Notes: a model not told the origin generated them from the sequence alone. Counted from the stretch's first letter, positions 8,531 through 17,877 are shown. The stretch: DNA of 64,000 bases from Phytohabitans sp052068095 (GCF_052068095.1 NZ_JBQHDG010000001.1:434001-498000), one strand, 5' to 3'. Made by a program: numbers and translations.

Positions 8531-9940
8531 CTAGGTCCGCGACGGATCGACGACGGGCAGCACGACCACCGCGGCAAACCCGTGCCCCGAACCGTCCGGA
8601 CGCGGCAGGCCCTCCTCGAGCCGCAGCTCGCCGCCGGCCGCCCCGACGAGGTCGGCGCAGATGGCGAGGCCCAGGCCGGTGCCAGGCACGTTCTGGTGGC
8701 GGGGCGAGCGCCAGAACCGCCGCAGCGCCTGGGCCCGGTCGGACGCGTCGATGCCCTGGCCGTCGTCGCGGACGGCGATCCTGACCACGCCGTCCACAGT
8801 GGAGCCGGTCACTTCCACGAGACGGGCGTCCGAGAGCCGCAACGCGTTGCTCATCAGCTCGTCCAGGATGCTGCCCAGCCCGCCCGGCGGCTCCAGCAGG
8901 CGCAGCCCCGGCGGCACGTCGACCGCGAGCGTCTGCCCCGCCGTCGCGGTCAGCGCCCGCCACCGGTCCAGGCGGGTGGCCAGCACCGCGTCCAGATCCA
9001 CCGGTGACGTCGTGCGCATGCTCTCCATCCGTGCGCTCGCCTGTAGGGCGTTCAGCAGCCGCTGCATCGCCTTCAGCTCATCGACGGCGATGTCGTACAC
9101 CTGCCGCCCGCCACCGGCCGGTGACAGGTGCGGTGCGAGGCTTTCCACCGCGAGCCGGAGGCTGGTCAGCGGGTTGCGCAGCTGGTGCGACGCGTCGGAC
9201 ACGAACGCGCGCTGCCGCTGCACGGCGTTTTCGACCGACTCCATCATGATGTTGAACGACGCCGCCAGCCGCCGCAGCTCCACCGGGCCGGCCTCGGCGT
9301 CGGCGCGGATCGTGAGGTCGCCCTCGGAGATCCGCGACGTCGCCGCGTCGAGCTTTCGCACCGGCCGCAGCACCCACGCCGACACCGGCCACGCGACGGC
9401 CACCAGCGCGATCAACGGCAGCAGCCCGATCCCGGCGAGCTGAGCCCAGCGGACGAGGATGCGGTCGCGCGTCTTCGAGAGGTCGGAGATCGTGACGACG
9501 GCGCCGACGACCTCGCTGTCCCGGCCCACCGGTTCCGCGACGACGAGTGCCGAGTCGTCCCACGGCGCCCACTTCCCGGACGGCTCGGACCTCGCCCCGG
9601 CCAGCGCCGCGGCCACGATCCGGGGCAACGCCGGCTCCTCGCGCGCCGCCCGCTGGTACGCGCCGGCGGGTTCGAGCAGCACCGTCCCCGACGCGTCGAT
9701 CACCGCGATCGGGATGCCGTACAGCGCGTGGTAGCGGGCCAGCTCCTGGCCGAGCGCCTCGGTCCGCCCGGTCGACAGCGCCGTCTCGGCCAGCGACGCG
9801 AACCGGCCGACGTCGTTGAGCCGGTCGACGTACGTCTCCTGCATCTCCCGCTCGGCCACGGTGATGCCGAGCGGCACACCGAGCGCCGCCGCGAACAACA
9901 CCGCGAGGGGCACCAGGACGACGAGCAGGCGGCGGTGCAC
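8531..9940 (-). CDS. Sensor histidine kinase (TctE-like)
   Basis: The 469-residue membrane sensor has an N-terminal helix (about 7-27), an extracytoplasmic domain (about 28-160), a second helix (about 165-190, 'LAGIGLLPLIALVAVAWPVS'), a HAMP linker, the H-box 'SDASHQLRNPLTSLRL' with the phospho-accepting His, and ATP-binding N and G boxes ('DELMSNAL', 'DDGQGID', 'GTGLGLAICADL'). It starts GTG 6 bp after the response regulator stop, so the pair is cotranscribed. TctE-type kinases sense tricarboxylates, and divergence from tctCBA supports that role here. Signal identity is inferred. Confidence 0.9.
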   Translation of the reverse strand: MHRRLLVVLVPLAVLFAAALGVPLGITVAEREMQETYVDRLNDVGRFASLAETALSTGRTEALGQELARYHALYGIPIAVIDASGTVLLEPAGAYQRAAREEPALPRIVAAALAGARSEPSGKWAPWDDSALVVAEPVGRDSEVVGAVVTISDLSKTRDRILVRWAQLAGIGLLPLIALVAVAWPVSAWVLRPVRKLDAATSRISEGDLTIRADAEAGPVELRRLAASFNIMMESVENAVQRQRAFVSDASHQLRNPLTSLRLAVESLAPHLSPAGGGRQVYDIAVDELKAMQRLLNALQASARMESMRTTSPVDLDAVLATRLDRWRALTATAGQTLAVDVPPGLRLLEPPGGLGSILDELMSNALRLSDARLVEVTGSTVDGVVRIAVRDDGQGIDASDRAQALRRFWRSPRHQNVPGTGLGLAICADLVGAAGGELRLEEGLPRPDGSGHGFAAVVVLPVVDPSRT

Positions 9941-9946
9941 GGCAGG

Positions 9947-10630
9947 CTAGCCGATCAGCTCCGGCTGGTCGGCCAGGAGCCGATAGCCGACCCCGTGGAT
10001 CGTGCGGATGACGACATCCTCACCGAGCTTGTGCCGCAGTGCCGCGATGTGGGTGTCCAGGGTGCGACTCGACGACTCCCAGGTCGCGCCCCAGATCTGG
10101 TCGAGGATGACGTCGCGGCTGACCACGTTTGGCGCCCGGCGGGCCAGGAGCAGCAGCAGCTCGAACTCCTTGCGGGTCAGCGTCACCGGCACGCCGTCGA
10201 CGCTGACCTCGCGGGTGCCGACCGCGATCCGCATCGGGCCGAGGACGAGCGGCTCGTCCGGGCGGCTCAGGCCACGAACCGCCCGCGTGCGCCGCAGCAC
10301 TGCGTCGATCCGGGCCAGCAGCTCGGGGATGCCGAACGGCTTCACGATGTAGTCGTCCGCGCCGGCGCGCAGGCCGCGTACCCGCTCGTGCTCCTCGGAC
10401 CGCGCCGTCACCGCGATGACCGCGGTCTCCGGCCGGTCGCGCAGCCTGCGGATCACGTCGAGCCCGTCACCGTCGGGCAGGCCCAGGTCGACGAGGACCA
10501 CGTCGGACGGGGCGGCGCGCACCGCCTCCGCGGCGGTGGCGATGCGGTGCACCTCGAAGCCCGCCTGGGCCAGGACGGTCACCAGACCTCGCGCTACGCG
10601 GTCGTCATCCTCGATGACGGTGATCCGCAT
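9947..10630 (-). CDS. OmpR-family response regulator (TctD-like)
   Basis: The 227-residue protein has a receiver domain (about 1-115) with acidic pocket 'EDDD', phospho-acceptor Asp in 'VLVDLGLPDGDG', Thr/Ser at 'AVTARS' and Lys in 'YIVKPFG', then a winged-helix DNA-binding domain (about 130-222, 'LTRKEFELLLLLARR', 'SSRTLDTHIAALRHKLG', 'IRTIHGVGYRL'). It is the first gene of the two-gene operon, divergent from tctC across 161 bp containing direct repeats (10679-10726) that are candidate binding sites. It probably controls tctCBA. Confidence 0.92.
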   Translation of the reverse strand: MRITVIEDDDRVARGLVTVLAQAGFEVHRIATAAEAVRAAPSDVVLVDLGLPDGDGLDVIRRLRDRPETAVIAVTARSEEHERVRGLRAGADDYIVKPFGIPELLARIDAVLRRTRAVRGLSRPDEPLVLGPMRIAVGTREVSVDGVPVTLTRKEFELLLLLARRAPNVVSRDVILDQIWGATWESSSRTLDTHIAALRHKLGEDVVIRTIHGVGYRLLADQPELIG

Positions 10631-10678
10631 ACCGGCGGATTGTACGGCTCGGATCGACGCTCATGTAGTCCTCGTCTT

Positions 10679-10726
10679 CTTGGGATTCCTCTGACATCGC
10701 CGGCATTCCTTGGGATTTCTCTGACA
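10679..10726. promoter_or_regulatory. Direct repeats between response regulator and tctC (candidate operator)
   Basis: Two 18-bp direct repeats, CTTGGGATTCCTCTGACA at 10679-10696 and the same with one change at 10709-10726, have a 30-bp period, close to three helical turns. That arrangement is typical of OmpR-family response regulator sites, which bind tandem repeats on one face of DNA. The second repeat ends 65 bp before the tctC ATG. Confidence 0.6.
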
Positions 10727-10791
10727 CCAGCGGCGTCCCGGCCAGCCGAGACTGGGCCGTGCACGCACTCGAATGACGAGGAGGCCGCGAT

Positions 10792-11796
10792 ATGAGAACC
10801 ACCGGCAGGCACCGGGTAGCCGCGATCGCCGCCTTGTCGCTCGTCGCCGCGTGTTCCGACAGTGGCGGCGGCAGCGGCGGTACGGCCGAGGGCTACCCGG
10901 ACCAGAACATCACGATCGTCGTGCCCTTCAGCGCGGGCGGCCCGACGGACACCGTCACCCGCATGATCGCCGATCCGATGTCCAAGGAACTCGGCACCAA
11001 GATCGTCGTCCAGAACGTGGAGGGCGCGGGCGGCACGGTCGGCGCCGGCGAGGTCGCGCGGGCCCAGCCCGACGGCTACACCGTGCTCATGCACCACATC
11101 GGCATGTCCACGGCGCCGGCCCTGTACAAGAGCCTGGGCTACAAGCCGCTCGAAGACTTCGAGATGGTCGGGCTCGTCACCGAGGTGCCGATGACGATCG
11201 TGGCCCGCAAGGACTTCGCGCCCACCACGCTCCAAGAGCTCGTGGCCCACGTGAAGGCGAACGCCAGCAAGGTCACGCTAGCCAACGCGGGCATCGGGGC
11301 CGCGTCCCACCTGTGCGGCCTGCTGTTCCAGACCGCGGCCGGCGTCAAGGTCCAGGAGGTGCCGTACGAAGGCACCGGCCCGGCGCTGACCGACCTCGTC
11401 GGCGGCCAGGTGGACTTCATGTGCGACCAGACGACGAACACCAGCGGCCAGATCTCCGCGGGCAAGGTGAAGGCGTACGCGGTCACCACGCCGGAGCGGG
11501 TGAAGAGCCTGCCCGATCTGCCCACCACGACCGAGGCCGGGCTGCCCCAACTCCAGGTCAGCGTGTGGCACGGGCTCTACGTCCCGGCCGGTACCCCGCA
11601 GGCGGCTGTCCAGAAGCTCACCGGCGCGCTCCAGAAGGCACTGACCGACCAGGGCGTGATCGACCAGATGGCCAAGCTCGGCACCGCGCCGGTCCCGGCG
11701 GAGGACGCGACCCCGCAGGCGCACCGGGCGCACCTCGACGAGCAGCTCAAGACCTGGGCGAAGATCATCGCCGACGCCGGGGTCGAGGCCTCCTGA
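10792..11796 (+). CDS. tctC: Tripartite tricarboxylate transporter substrate-binding lipoprotein
   Basis: The 334-residue protein has a lipoprotein signal peptide ('AAIAALSLVAAC', Cys about residue 22) and a Gly/Ser-rich linker. The Bug/TctC fold is recognisable from 'ITIVVPFSAGGPTDTVTRMIA', 'NVEGAGGTVGAGEVARAQPDGYT' and 'HIGMSTAPALYKSLGYKPLEDF'. It captures a carboxylate outside the membrane and delivers it to TctAB. The substrate (citrate-like or other) cannot be fixed. It is the first gene of tctCBA. Confidence 0.92.
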   Translation: MRTTGRHRVAAIAALSLVAACSDSGGGSGGTAEGYPDQNITIVVPFSAGGPTDTVTRMIADPMSKELGTKIVVQNVEGAGGTVGAGEVARAQPDGYTVLMHHIGMSTAPALYKSLGYKPLEDFEMVGLVTEVPMTIVARKDFAPTTLQELVAHVKANASKVTLANAGIGAASHLCGLLFQTAAGVKVQEVPYEGTGPALTDLVGGQVDFMCDQTTNTSGQISAGKVKAYAVTTPERVKSLPDLPTTTEAGLPQLQVSVWHGLYVPAGTPQAAVQKLTGALQKALTDQGVIDQMAKLGTAPVPAEDATPQAHRAHLDEQLKTWAKIIADAGVEAS

Positions 11797-11797
11797 G

Positions 11798-12259
11798 GTG
11801 GAACGCCGACGGTCCTTTCCGGACGTCCTCGCGGGCGGAGTCTTCGTCCTGATCGGGGGGGCATTCGTGGTGGGGTCGCTCAGCTACGAGCTGGGCACCC
11901 CACTACGAATGGGGCCGGGCTACTTTCCGCTGCTGGTCGGCGGGATCCTGGCCGCTCTCGGCCTGGCGATCGTCCTCAAAGGACTCGTCGCCGGCGAGGT
12001 GCTCACGTTCGGATCGATACCGTGGCGCGCGGTCGCCGCGATCACGCTCGCGGTCCTGTTCTTCGGGTTCACCGTCCGGCGCCTCGGTTTCGTGCCGACG
12101 TCGGCGGTGACCGCCCTGCTGACCACCCTGGCCAGCTCGCGCGTGCGGCTCCTCACGGCGCTGGCGGTCGCCGCCGGGCTGACCCTGGCCAGCACGCTGA
12201 TCTTCGTCGTCGCACTCCAACTGAGGATCCCGCTGCTCGGCCCGTGGCTGGAGTTCTGA
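11798..12259 (+). CDS. tctB: Tripartite tricarboxylate transporter small membrane subunit
   Basis: The 153-residue protein has four hydrophobic segments (about 9-29, 38-61, 75-92, 113-141) and the TctB hallmark 'YELGTPLRMGPGYFPLLVGGILAALGLAIV'. It starts with GTG one base after the tctC stop. TctB is the small four-helix subunit that pairs with TctA; its precise role in the family is poorly defined. Confidence 0.9.
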   Translation: MERRRSFPDVLAGGVFVLIGGAFVVGSLSYELGTPLRMGPGYFPLLVGGILAALGLAIVLKGLVAGEVLTFGSIPWRAVAAITLAVLFFGFTVRRLGFVPTSAVTALLTTLASSRVRLLTALAVAAGLTLASTLIFVVALQLRIPLLGPWLEF

Positions 12260-12266
12260 CGCGCAC

Positions 12267-13772
12267 ATGGAACTCTTCGACAACCTCGCGCTGGGCTTCT
12301 CGACCGCCCTCCTGATCCAGAACATCCTGTACTGCTTCGTGGGTGTGCTGCTCGGGACCGCGGTCGGCGTGCTGCCCGGCATCGGGCCGACGGCGACGGT
12401 GGCGATGCTGCTGCCGATCACCTTCAGCTTCGAGCCCGTGACAGCGTTGATCATGCTGGCCGGCATCTACTACGGCGCGCAGTACGGCGGCTCGACGACG
12501 GCCATCCTGATCAACCTGCCGGGCGAGTCGTCGGCCGCGGTCACCGCGCTCGACGGTCACGAGATGGCCCGCCAGGGCCGCGCCGGCCCCGCCCTGGCCA
12601 CTGCCGCGATCGGGTCCTTCATCGCCGGCACCGTGGCCACCGTCGTCCTGGCCGTCGCGGCTCCACCGCTGGCCAGCATCGCGCTTGAGTTCGGTCCGGC
12701 CGAGTACTTCTCGCTGGTTCTCTTCGGCCTGATCGTGTCGATCGCGCTGGCCCGCGGCACCGCGCTCAAGGCGCTGGCGATGATCGCGCTCGGCGTCGCG
12801 TTCGGCACCGTGGGCCAGGACATCTACACCGGCACGCCCAGGTTCGTGTTCGACCAGCGCGAACTGTACGGCGGCATCGACTTCGTGTCGGTCGCCGTCG
12901 GCATGTTCGGCGTGGCGGAAATCCTGCGCAACCTGGAGAACGAGCACGGCCGCACCGCCATCGTCAGCAAGGTGAGAAACCTCTGGCCGACCCGCGAGGA
13001 CCGGCGCCGGATGGTCGGCCCGATCGCCCGCGGCACAGGTCTCGGCTCCGCGCTCGGCGTACTGCCCGGCGGCGGTCACGTGCTGGCGTCGTTCACCTCG
13101 TACGCCGTCGAGAAGCGGATCTCCCGGCGGCAGCGGGAGTTCGGGCACGGCGCGATCGAGGGCGTCGCCGGCCCCGAGTCGGCGAACAACGCCGCCGCGC
13201 AGACGAGCTTCATCCCGCTGCTCACCCTGGGCCTGCCCGCCCACCCGGTGATGGCGCTGATGATCGGCGCGTTCATCGTGCACGGCATCACCCCAGGGCC
13301 GAACGTCATCAACGACGAACCCGAGCTCTTCTGGGGCCTGATCGCCTCGATGTGGATCGGCAACGCGCTGCTCCTGCTGCTCAACCTGCCGCTGATCGGC
13401 ATCTGGGTGCGCATGCTGCGCATCCCGTACGAGGTGCTGTTTCCGATGATCATGCTGTTCGCGGCGATCGGTACGTACTCCCTGGGCTTCAACGCCTACG
13501 ACGTATACGCGATCGTGTTCTTCGGCGTCCTGGGCTACATCCTCATCAAATGCGGCTGCGAGCCCGCACCACTGCTGCTCGGCTTCGTCCTCGGCCCCCT
13601 GCTCGAAGAGAACCTCCGCCGCGCCCTCATCATCTCCCGCGGCGACGCGTCGGTCTTCCTCACCCGACCGATCTCCGCGGCGTTTTTGGCGTTGGCGGTG
13701 GCCGCGCTCGTCATCGCCGTCCTGCCCACGATCCGCAAACGCAGGGAGCAGGTATTCGCCGAAGACGACTAA
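12267..13772 (+). CDS. tctA: Tripartite tricarboxylate transporter large membrane subunit
   Basis: The 501-residue permease has about 11-12 helices and the conserved TctA motifs 'GVLPGIGPTATVAMLLPITF', 'YYGAQYGGSTTAILINLPGE', 'GLGSALGVLPGGGHVLASF' and 'EGVAGPESANNAAAQTSFIP'. Length and motifs are complete. It starts 7 bp after tctB and completes a sodium- or proton-coupled carboxylate importer. Confidence 0.93.
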   Translation: MELFDNLALGFSTALLIQNILYCFVGVLLGTAVGVLPGIGPTATVAMLLPITFSFEPVTALIMLAGIYYGAQYGGSTTAILINLPGESSAAVTALDGHEMARQGRAGPALATAAIGSFIAGTVATVVLAVAAPPLASIALEFGPAEYFSLVLFGLIVSIALARGTALKALAMIALGVAFGTVGQDIYTGTPRFVFDQRELYGGIDFVSVAVGMFGVAEILRNLENEHGRTAIVSKVRNLWPTREDRRRMVGPIARGTGLGSALGVLPGGGHVLASFTSYAVEKRISRRQREFGHGAIEGVAGPESANNAAAQTSFIPLLTLGLPAHPVMALMIGAFIVHGITPGPNVINDEPELFWGLIASMWIGNALLLLLNLPLIGIWVRMLRIPYEVLFPMIMLFAAIGTYSLGFNAYDVYAIVFFGVLGYILIKCGCEPAPLLLGFVLGPLLEENLRRALIISRGDASVFLTRPISAAFLALAVAALVIAVLPTIRKRREQVFAEDD

Positions 13773-13806
13773 GGCGGCGCGCCTGGCGTTCGAGCTGGGC
13801 CGTGCG

Positions 13807-13998
13807 GTGCGGGAGCTGCGGGAGCAGCACGGCTGGAGCCAGTCCCAGCTTGCCGAGATAGCCGGCATGACGCAGTCCGCCGTCGCCCGGTTCGAGGCGG
13901 GCGGGACCGTGCCCACCCTTACCGTCCTAGAACGACTGGCCCGAGCGCTCGACGTCGATCTGGCAGTGCGGTTTATGCCCAAGCCCGCCGCCGTGTAG
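13807..13998 (+). CDS. Small XRE-type helix-turn-helix protein, start uncertain
   Basis: From GTG 13807 this is 63 residues: 'MRELREQHGWSQSQLAEIAG', then 'TQSAVARFEAGGTVPTL' and 'LERLARALDVDLAVRFMPK', an HTH_3 domain of the HigA/antitoxin-like class. The frame stays open upstream and encodes 'LAFELGRAVRE', which fits the first helix of the domain, so the annotated GTG probably cuts helix 1. No ATG or GTG lies upstream in that frame, so the true start may be a CTG or other rare codon, or the gene is decayed. It begins about 30 bp after tctA and converges with ppc. No toxin gene is adjacent. Confidence 0.6.
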   Translation: MRELREQHGWSQSQLAEIAGMTQSAVARFEAGGTVPTLTVLERLARALDVDLAVRFMPKPAAV

Positions 13999-14010
13999 CG
14001 GCGACGGGCT

Positions 14011-16797
14011 TCAGCCCGTGTTGCGCATCCCTGCCGCGATGCCGTTGACCGTCGTCAGCAGGGCGCGCTCCAGCGCCGTCCCGTCGCCGGGCGCCCGCCG
14101 TGCGCCGGGGGCTGTCGCCACCGCGCGGGCCGCCGCGCCCGAGTCCCGGTACTGCCGAAGCAGGGCGACCTGGAGGTGGTGCAGCGGCTCCAGGTAGGTA
14201 TCGCGGACCGCCAGCGTGCGCTCCAGCACCGGCTGCCGGTCCAGCAGCTCCGACTCGCCGGTGATGGCCATGACCTCGCGGACGGTGCGGGCGTACTCCT
14301 CCTCGATCTTCGTGAAGATCGGCCGCAGCTCTTCGGGCACGAGCGTCTCGACGTAGCGTCGCGCGATCGACAGGTCGGTCTTGTAGAGCATCATCTCCAC
14401 ATTGGACAGGAACGTGCGGAAGAACTGCCAGCTGCCGTGCATCTCGGCCAGCACCTCCGACAGGCCGGCCTCGCGGGCGGCGGCCAAGCCGGTGCCCACG
14501 CCGTACCAACCCGGCACGATCTGGCGCGACTGAGTCCAGCCGAACACCCACGGGATCGCGCGCAGCCCACTCAAGCCGGCACCCGTGTTGGGGCGTTTGG
14601 CCGGGCGGGAGCCGATGTTGAGCGCGCCGAGCAGCTCGGTGGGTGTGGAAGCCCAGAAGTACGAGGGCAGGTCCGGGTCTTCGACAAGCTCGCGGTATGC
14701 CGTGAAGGCGGCCGCCGACGTGGTGTCCATCGCCGAGTCCCACCGCGCCAGCGCGTCGGTGGATACCCGCGAGGTGGTGTGCAGCAGCGTGGCCTGGAGG
14801 ACGGCGGCGACCGTCAGCTCCAGGTTTTCGCGGGCGAGCGCCGGGATCGTGTACTTGTCGGAGATGACCTCGCCCTGCTCGGTGACCTTGATGGCGCCGT
14901 CGAGCGTGTTGTACGGCTGGGCCAGGATCGCCTCGTGCGTGGGGCCGCCACCGCGACCCACGGTGCCGCCGCGGCCGTGGAAGAGGCGCAGCCGCACGCC
15001 GTGGCGGGCGGCGACGTCGCGGAGCGCGCGCTGGGCGCGGTGGATCGACCACTGTGAGGTGGTGATGCCGGCTTCCTTGTTGGAGTCGGAGTAGCCGAGC
15101 ATGACCTCCTGCACGTCGCCGCGAGCCGCGACCAGCGCCCGGTAGGCGGGCAGCGACAGCATCTCGTCGAGCAGCTCGCCACCCGCGTCGAGCTCGGCGG
15201 GCGTCTCCAGCAGCGGCACGAAGCCGATGCGGGCCTTGTGGCTGTGCACGTCGATCAGGCCGGCCTCGCGGGCCAGCACCGCCGCCGCCAGCACGTCGTC
15301 GACGCCGAGGGTCATCGAGATGATGTACGACTCGATGACGTCCGGGCCGAAGCGCTGCTGCGCCTCGCGGATGGTGGTGAAGACCTCGAACGTGCGCTTC
15401 GCCGACTCGGTGAGCGGAGTGTCCAGGCTGGACAGTGGACGGCGGCCGGTCAGCTCGTCGGAGAGGAGCTTGGTGCGCTCGGCGCGGGAAAGGGTGTTGT
15501 AGTCGGCCACCTCGCCGATCCGCGCGTACATCTGGGCGAGCACCACGTGGTGCGCCTCGGCGTGCTCGCGAACGTCCATCGTGGCCAGATGGAGGCCGAA
15601 CGAGGCCACCGTGCGGATCACCGAGGCGAGGCGGCCCACCGCCGTCAGCTGGCCGGAGTTGCGGGCCAGCGACGCGCGCAGCAGCTCGAGGTCGGCCAGC
15701 AGCTCGTCGGAGCCGCGGTAGTCGCGGCCCGGCACGTGTGCCGTGCCCTGACCGAGCCGTCGCCGCGTGTTGGCCAGCTTTGCCTTGATGCAGCGGGCCT
15801 TGAGGCGGTAGGGCTCCTCCGCGTTGGTACGCCGGAAGCGCTGTGGCACCTCGGGCAGCGCGTCGAGATCCTTGGCCAGGCTGGCGGAGAGGTCGAGCGA
15901 GACGCCGCGCAGGCGGCGGGACACCGAGATCTCGTTGATCAGCGAGTCCATGGCCGCCTCGGTGGCCTGGATGCCGTGCTCGTGCTGGATCATCAGCACG
16001 TCGCGGGTCACCCTCGGCGTGACGAACGGGTTGCCGTCGCGGTCGCCGCCGATCCACGTGCCGAACGTGAGCGGCCGCGACGTGGGTGCCGTCTCCACGC
16101 CCAGCGTGCGGAGCGTGTCGGTGAGGTGGTCGAGCACCTGGGGCGCCGCGTCCGAGTACAGGTCGCGCAGGTAGTAGACCGCGTTGCGCGCCTCGTCGGT
16201 CGGGTCGGGCCGGTCCAGACGCAGCTCGTCGGTCTGCCACAGCATGTCGATCAGCTCGGCCAGCCGGCGCTCCGTCTGCGGGGACTCGGTCGCGCCGTAC
16301 AGGATCGCGGCGGCCGCCTCGGCGTCGAGCTCGTCGGCGACCGCGCGGAGCTTGGAGAGGATCGAGCGGCGCGCCGCCTCGGTGGGGTGCGCGGTGAACA
16401 CCGGCCGCACCGCCAGCCGCCGCGCCGCGGCCGCGATCTCGTCGGTCGGCACGCCCCGCTCGGCGATCAGCTTGGCCGCCTGGTCGAGCCACCCTCCCTG
16501 GGTGGCCCGCTGGCGGCGCAGGTCGCGGGCGCGGTGCACCTGCTCGGTGATGTTGGCTAGGTGGAAGTAGGTGGAGAAGGCGCGGGCCAGCTGGGTGCCC
16601 GTGGTGACGTCCATCGCGCCCAGCCGGGTCGCCGCCCGCTCGGCGTCGGTGCGGACCAGGGCGCGGATCTCCTCGACGAGGTCGAGCAGCGGCGGACCCT
16701 CCTGCCGGGCGAGGGTCTGGCCGAGAAGGGTGCCGAGGCGGCGGATATCCGCCCGCAGCGCCAGGTTGGGGTCGTCGCGGTCGGCCTGCTCGCTCAC
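14011..16797 (-). CDS. ppc: Phosphoenolpyruvate carboxylase
   Basis: The 928-residue enzyme carboxylates PEP to oxaloacetate, the anaplerotic feed to the TCA cycle. It shows the catalytic-His motif 'VFTAHPTEAARRSIL' (about 132-146), 'GTWIGGDRDGNPFVT', 'MLGYSDSNKEAG', the Gly-rich loop 'FHGRGGTVGRGGGPTHEAI' and the conserved C-terminus ending 'GMRNTG'. The length is normal for bacterial PEPC. It starts GTG. It lies 76 bp downstream of a DUF3533 gene on the same strand, a space that could hold its own promoter. Confidence 0.97.
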   Translation of the reverse strand: MSEQADRDDPNLALRADIRRLGTLLGQTLARQEGPPLLDLVEEIRALVRTDAERAATRLGAMDVTTGTQLARAFSTYFHLANITEQVHRARDLRRQRATQGGWLDQAAKLIAERGVPTDEIAAAARRLAVRPVFTAHPTEAARRSILSKLRAVADELDAEAAAAILYGATESPQTERRLAELIDMLWQTDELRLDRPDPTDEARNAVYYLRDLYSDAAPQVLDHLTDTLRTLGVETAPTSRPLTFGTWIGGDRDGNPFVTPRVTRDVLMIQHEHGIQATEAAMDSLINEISVSRRLRGVSLDLSASLAKDLDALPEVPQRFRRTNAEEPYRLKARCIKAKLANTRRRLGQGTAHVPGRDYRGSDELLADLELLRASLARNSGQLTAVGRLASVIRTVASFGLHLATMDVREHAEAHHVVLAQMYARIGEVADYNTLSRAERTKLLSDELTGRRPLSSLDTPLTESAKRTFEVFTTIREAQQRFGPDVIESYIISMTLGVDDVLAAAVLAREAGLIDVHSHKARIGFVPLLETPAELDAGGELLDEMLSLPAYRALVAARGDVQEVMLGYSDSNKEAGITTSQWSIHRAQRALRDVAARHGVRLRLFHGRGGTVGRGGGPTHEAILAQPYNTLDGAIKVTEQGEVISDKYTIPALARENLELTVAAVLQATLLHTTSRVSTDALARWDSAMDTTSAAAFTAYRELVEDPDLPSYFWASTPTELLGALNIGSRPAKRPNTGAGLSGLRAIPWVFGWTQSRQIVPGWYGVGTGLAAAREAGLSEVLAEMHGSWQFFRTFLSNVEMMLYKTDLSIARRYVETLVPEELRPIFTKIEEEYARTVREVMAITGESELLDRQPVLERTLAVRDTYLEPLHHLQVALLRQYRDSGAAARAVATAPGARRAPGDGTALERALLTTVNGIAAGMRNTG

Positions 16798-16873
16798 CGT
16801 GCGCTCCTTACGTGAGTACGAAGGACGGCGCTGTCCGACAACAGGATGTTACCGACGCCACGTTGCCACCTGC

Positions 16874-17860
16874 TCAAACTGGTGAGTCATGTCTCAGAGT
16901 GCGACCACGTATCGCGGCCGCCGCGAGCAACACTCCCACGCCCGCCGCGGCCCAGATGGCCAGCGCGGTGACCGGCCAGCCCGCGGCCTTGCGGTCGAAG
17001 TACACCACGGACTTGACGAGGTCGGTGCCGAGTCCGGGCAGGTTCCACCGGTGCATGCCGCGGAAGAACGCCGGGAGGAACTCCGGCGGGTAGATGCCAC
17101 CCGAGCCCGGGTTGCCGAGCACGACGAAGAGAAAGATCACCAACCCGGTCCCGAACAGGCCGAGCCACCCTTGCACCGCGGAGGCCACCAGCCCTGACGC
17201 GAACGTGATCAGTGCACCGGCGATCGCGATGCCCGGCCGGTGCGCGGTGAAGACGTCCAGCACGGGTCCGGTGATGATCGCGGCAGCCGTGCCTTGCAGC
17301 GCCGCGAACACCGCGAGGATCCCGATCCGCAGCGCCGCGTCGTCGAGGTCGGCCGGTGTGGTGCCGGAGGCGAGGCCCAGCACGGTGGCGACCAGGTAGC
17401 CGCCCAGCACGCACCCCACGACCAGATAGAAGGGGACGAGGCCGCGCGGGTCGCCGTCAGACGTGGGTACCGCGTCCGCCACCGTGATCGGCACCTCGGC
17501 GGTAGCCGCCGCGCCGGTCGTGGCCTGCGTGATCAGGTCGGTGGCCATCGGCGAGGAGGCGCCGGCGGTGGTGAGCGTGAGACCTGTCGCGCCGCCCGCG
17601 TCGGTGGCGGCCAGCACCGCGTACACCGTGCGGCGGGTCAGCGCGTCGGCGGCGGCACCGCCGTCGGCGTACTCGATGGACTTGAGCTGCGGGCGCAGCG
17701 CGGAGAGCAACGTGGCGGCGGCGCTGTCACCCCGCACCACACCGACCGGCACGTCCCGCGGCGCGGGCTGGTGCAACGCCCCGGCGTACGCCCACACGAA
17801 CGCCACGGCCAGCGCCAGCGTGCCAAGCAACAGCACGCCCGTTTTGCTCCATTTGCCCAC
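16874..17860 (-). CDS. DUF3533 / ABC-2-like membrane protein
   Basis: From GTG 17860 ('VGKWSKTGVLLLGTLALAVA') this gives 328 residues: one N-terminal helix (about 6-25), an extracytoplasmic domain of about 130 residues ('DVPVGVVRGDSAAATLLSAL'), then about five helices from residue 160 with 'FFRGMHRWNLPGLGTDLVKSVVYFDRKAAGWP' before the last. This is the layout of DUF3533/YhgE-like membrane proteins. The frame is open upstream but has no domain there. The function is unknown; relatives sit near transporters. Confidence 0.75.
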   Translation of the reverse strand: MGKWSKTGVLLLGTLALAVAFVWAYAGALHQPAPRDVPVGVVRGDSAAATLLSALRPQLKSIEYADGGAAADALTRRTVYAVLAATDAGGATGLTLTTAGASSPMATDLITQATTGAAATAEVPITVADAVPTSDGDPRGLVPFYLVVGCVLGGYLVATVLGLASGTTPADLDDAALRIGILAVFAALQGTAAAIITGPVLDVFTAHRPGIAIAGALITFASGLVASAVQGWLGLFGTGLVIFLFVVLGNPGSGGIYPPEFLPAFFRGMHRWNLPGLGTDLVKSVVYFDRKAAGWPVTALAIWAAAGVGVLLAAAAIRGRTLRHDSPV

Positions 17861-17877
17861 GCATGACTCATACCAGA

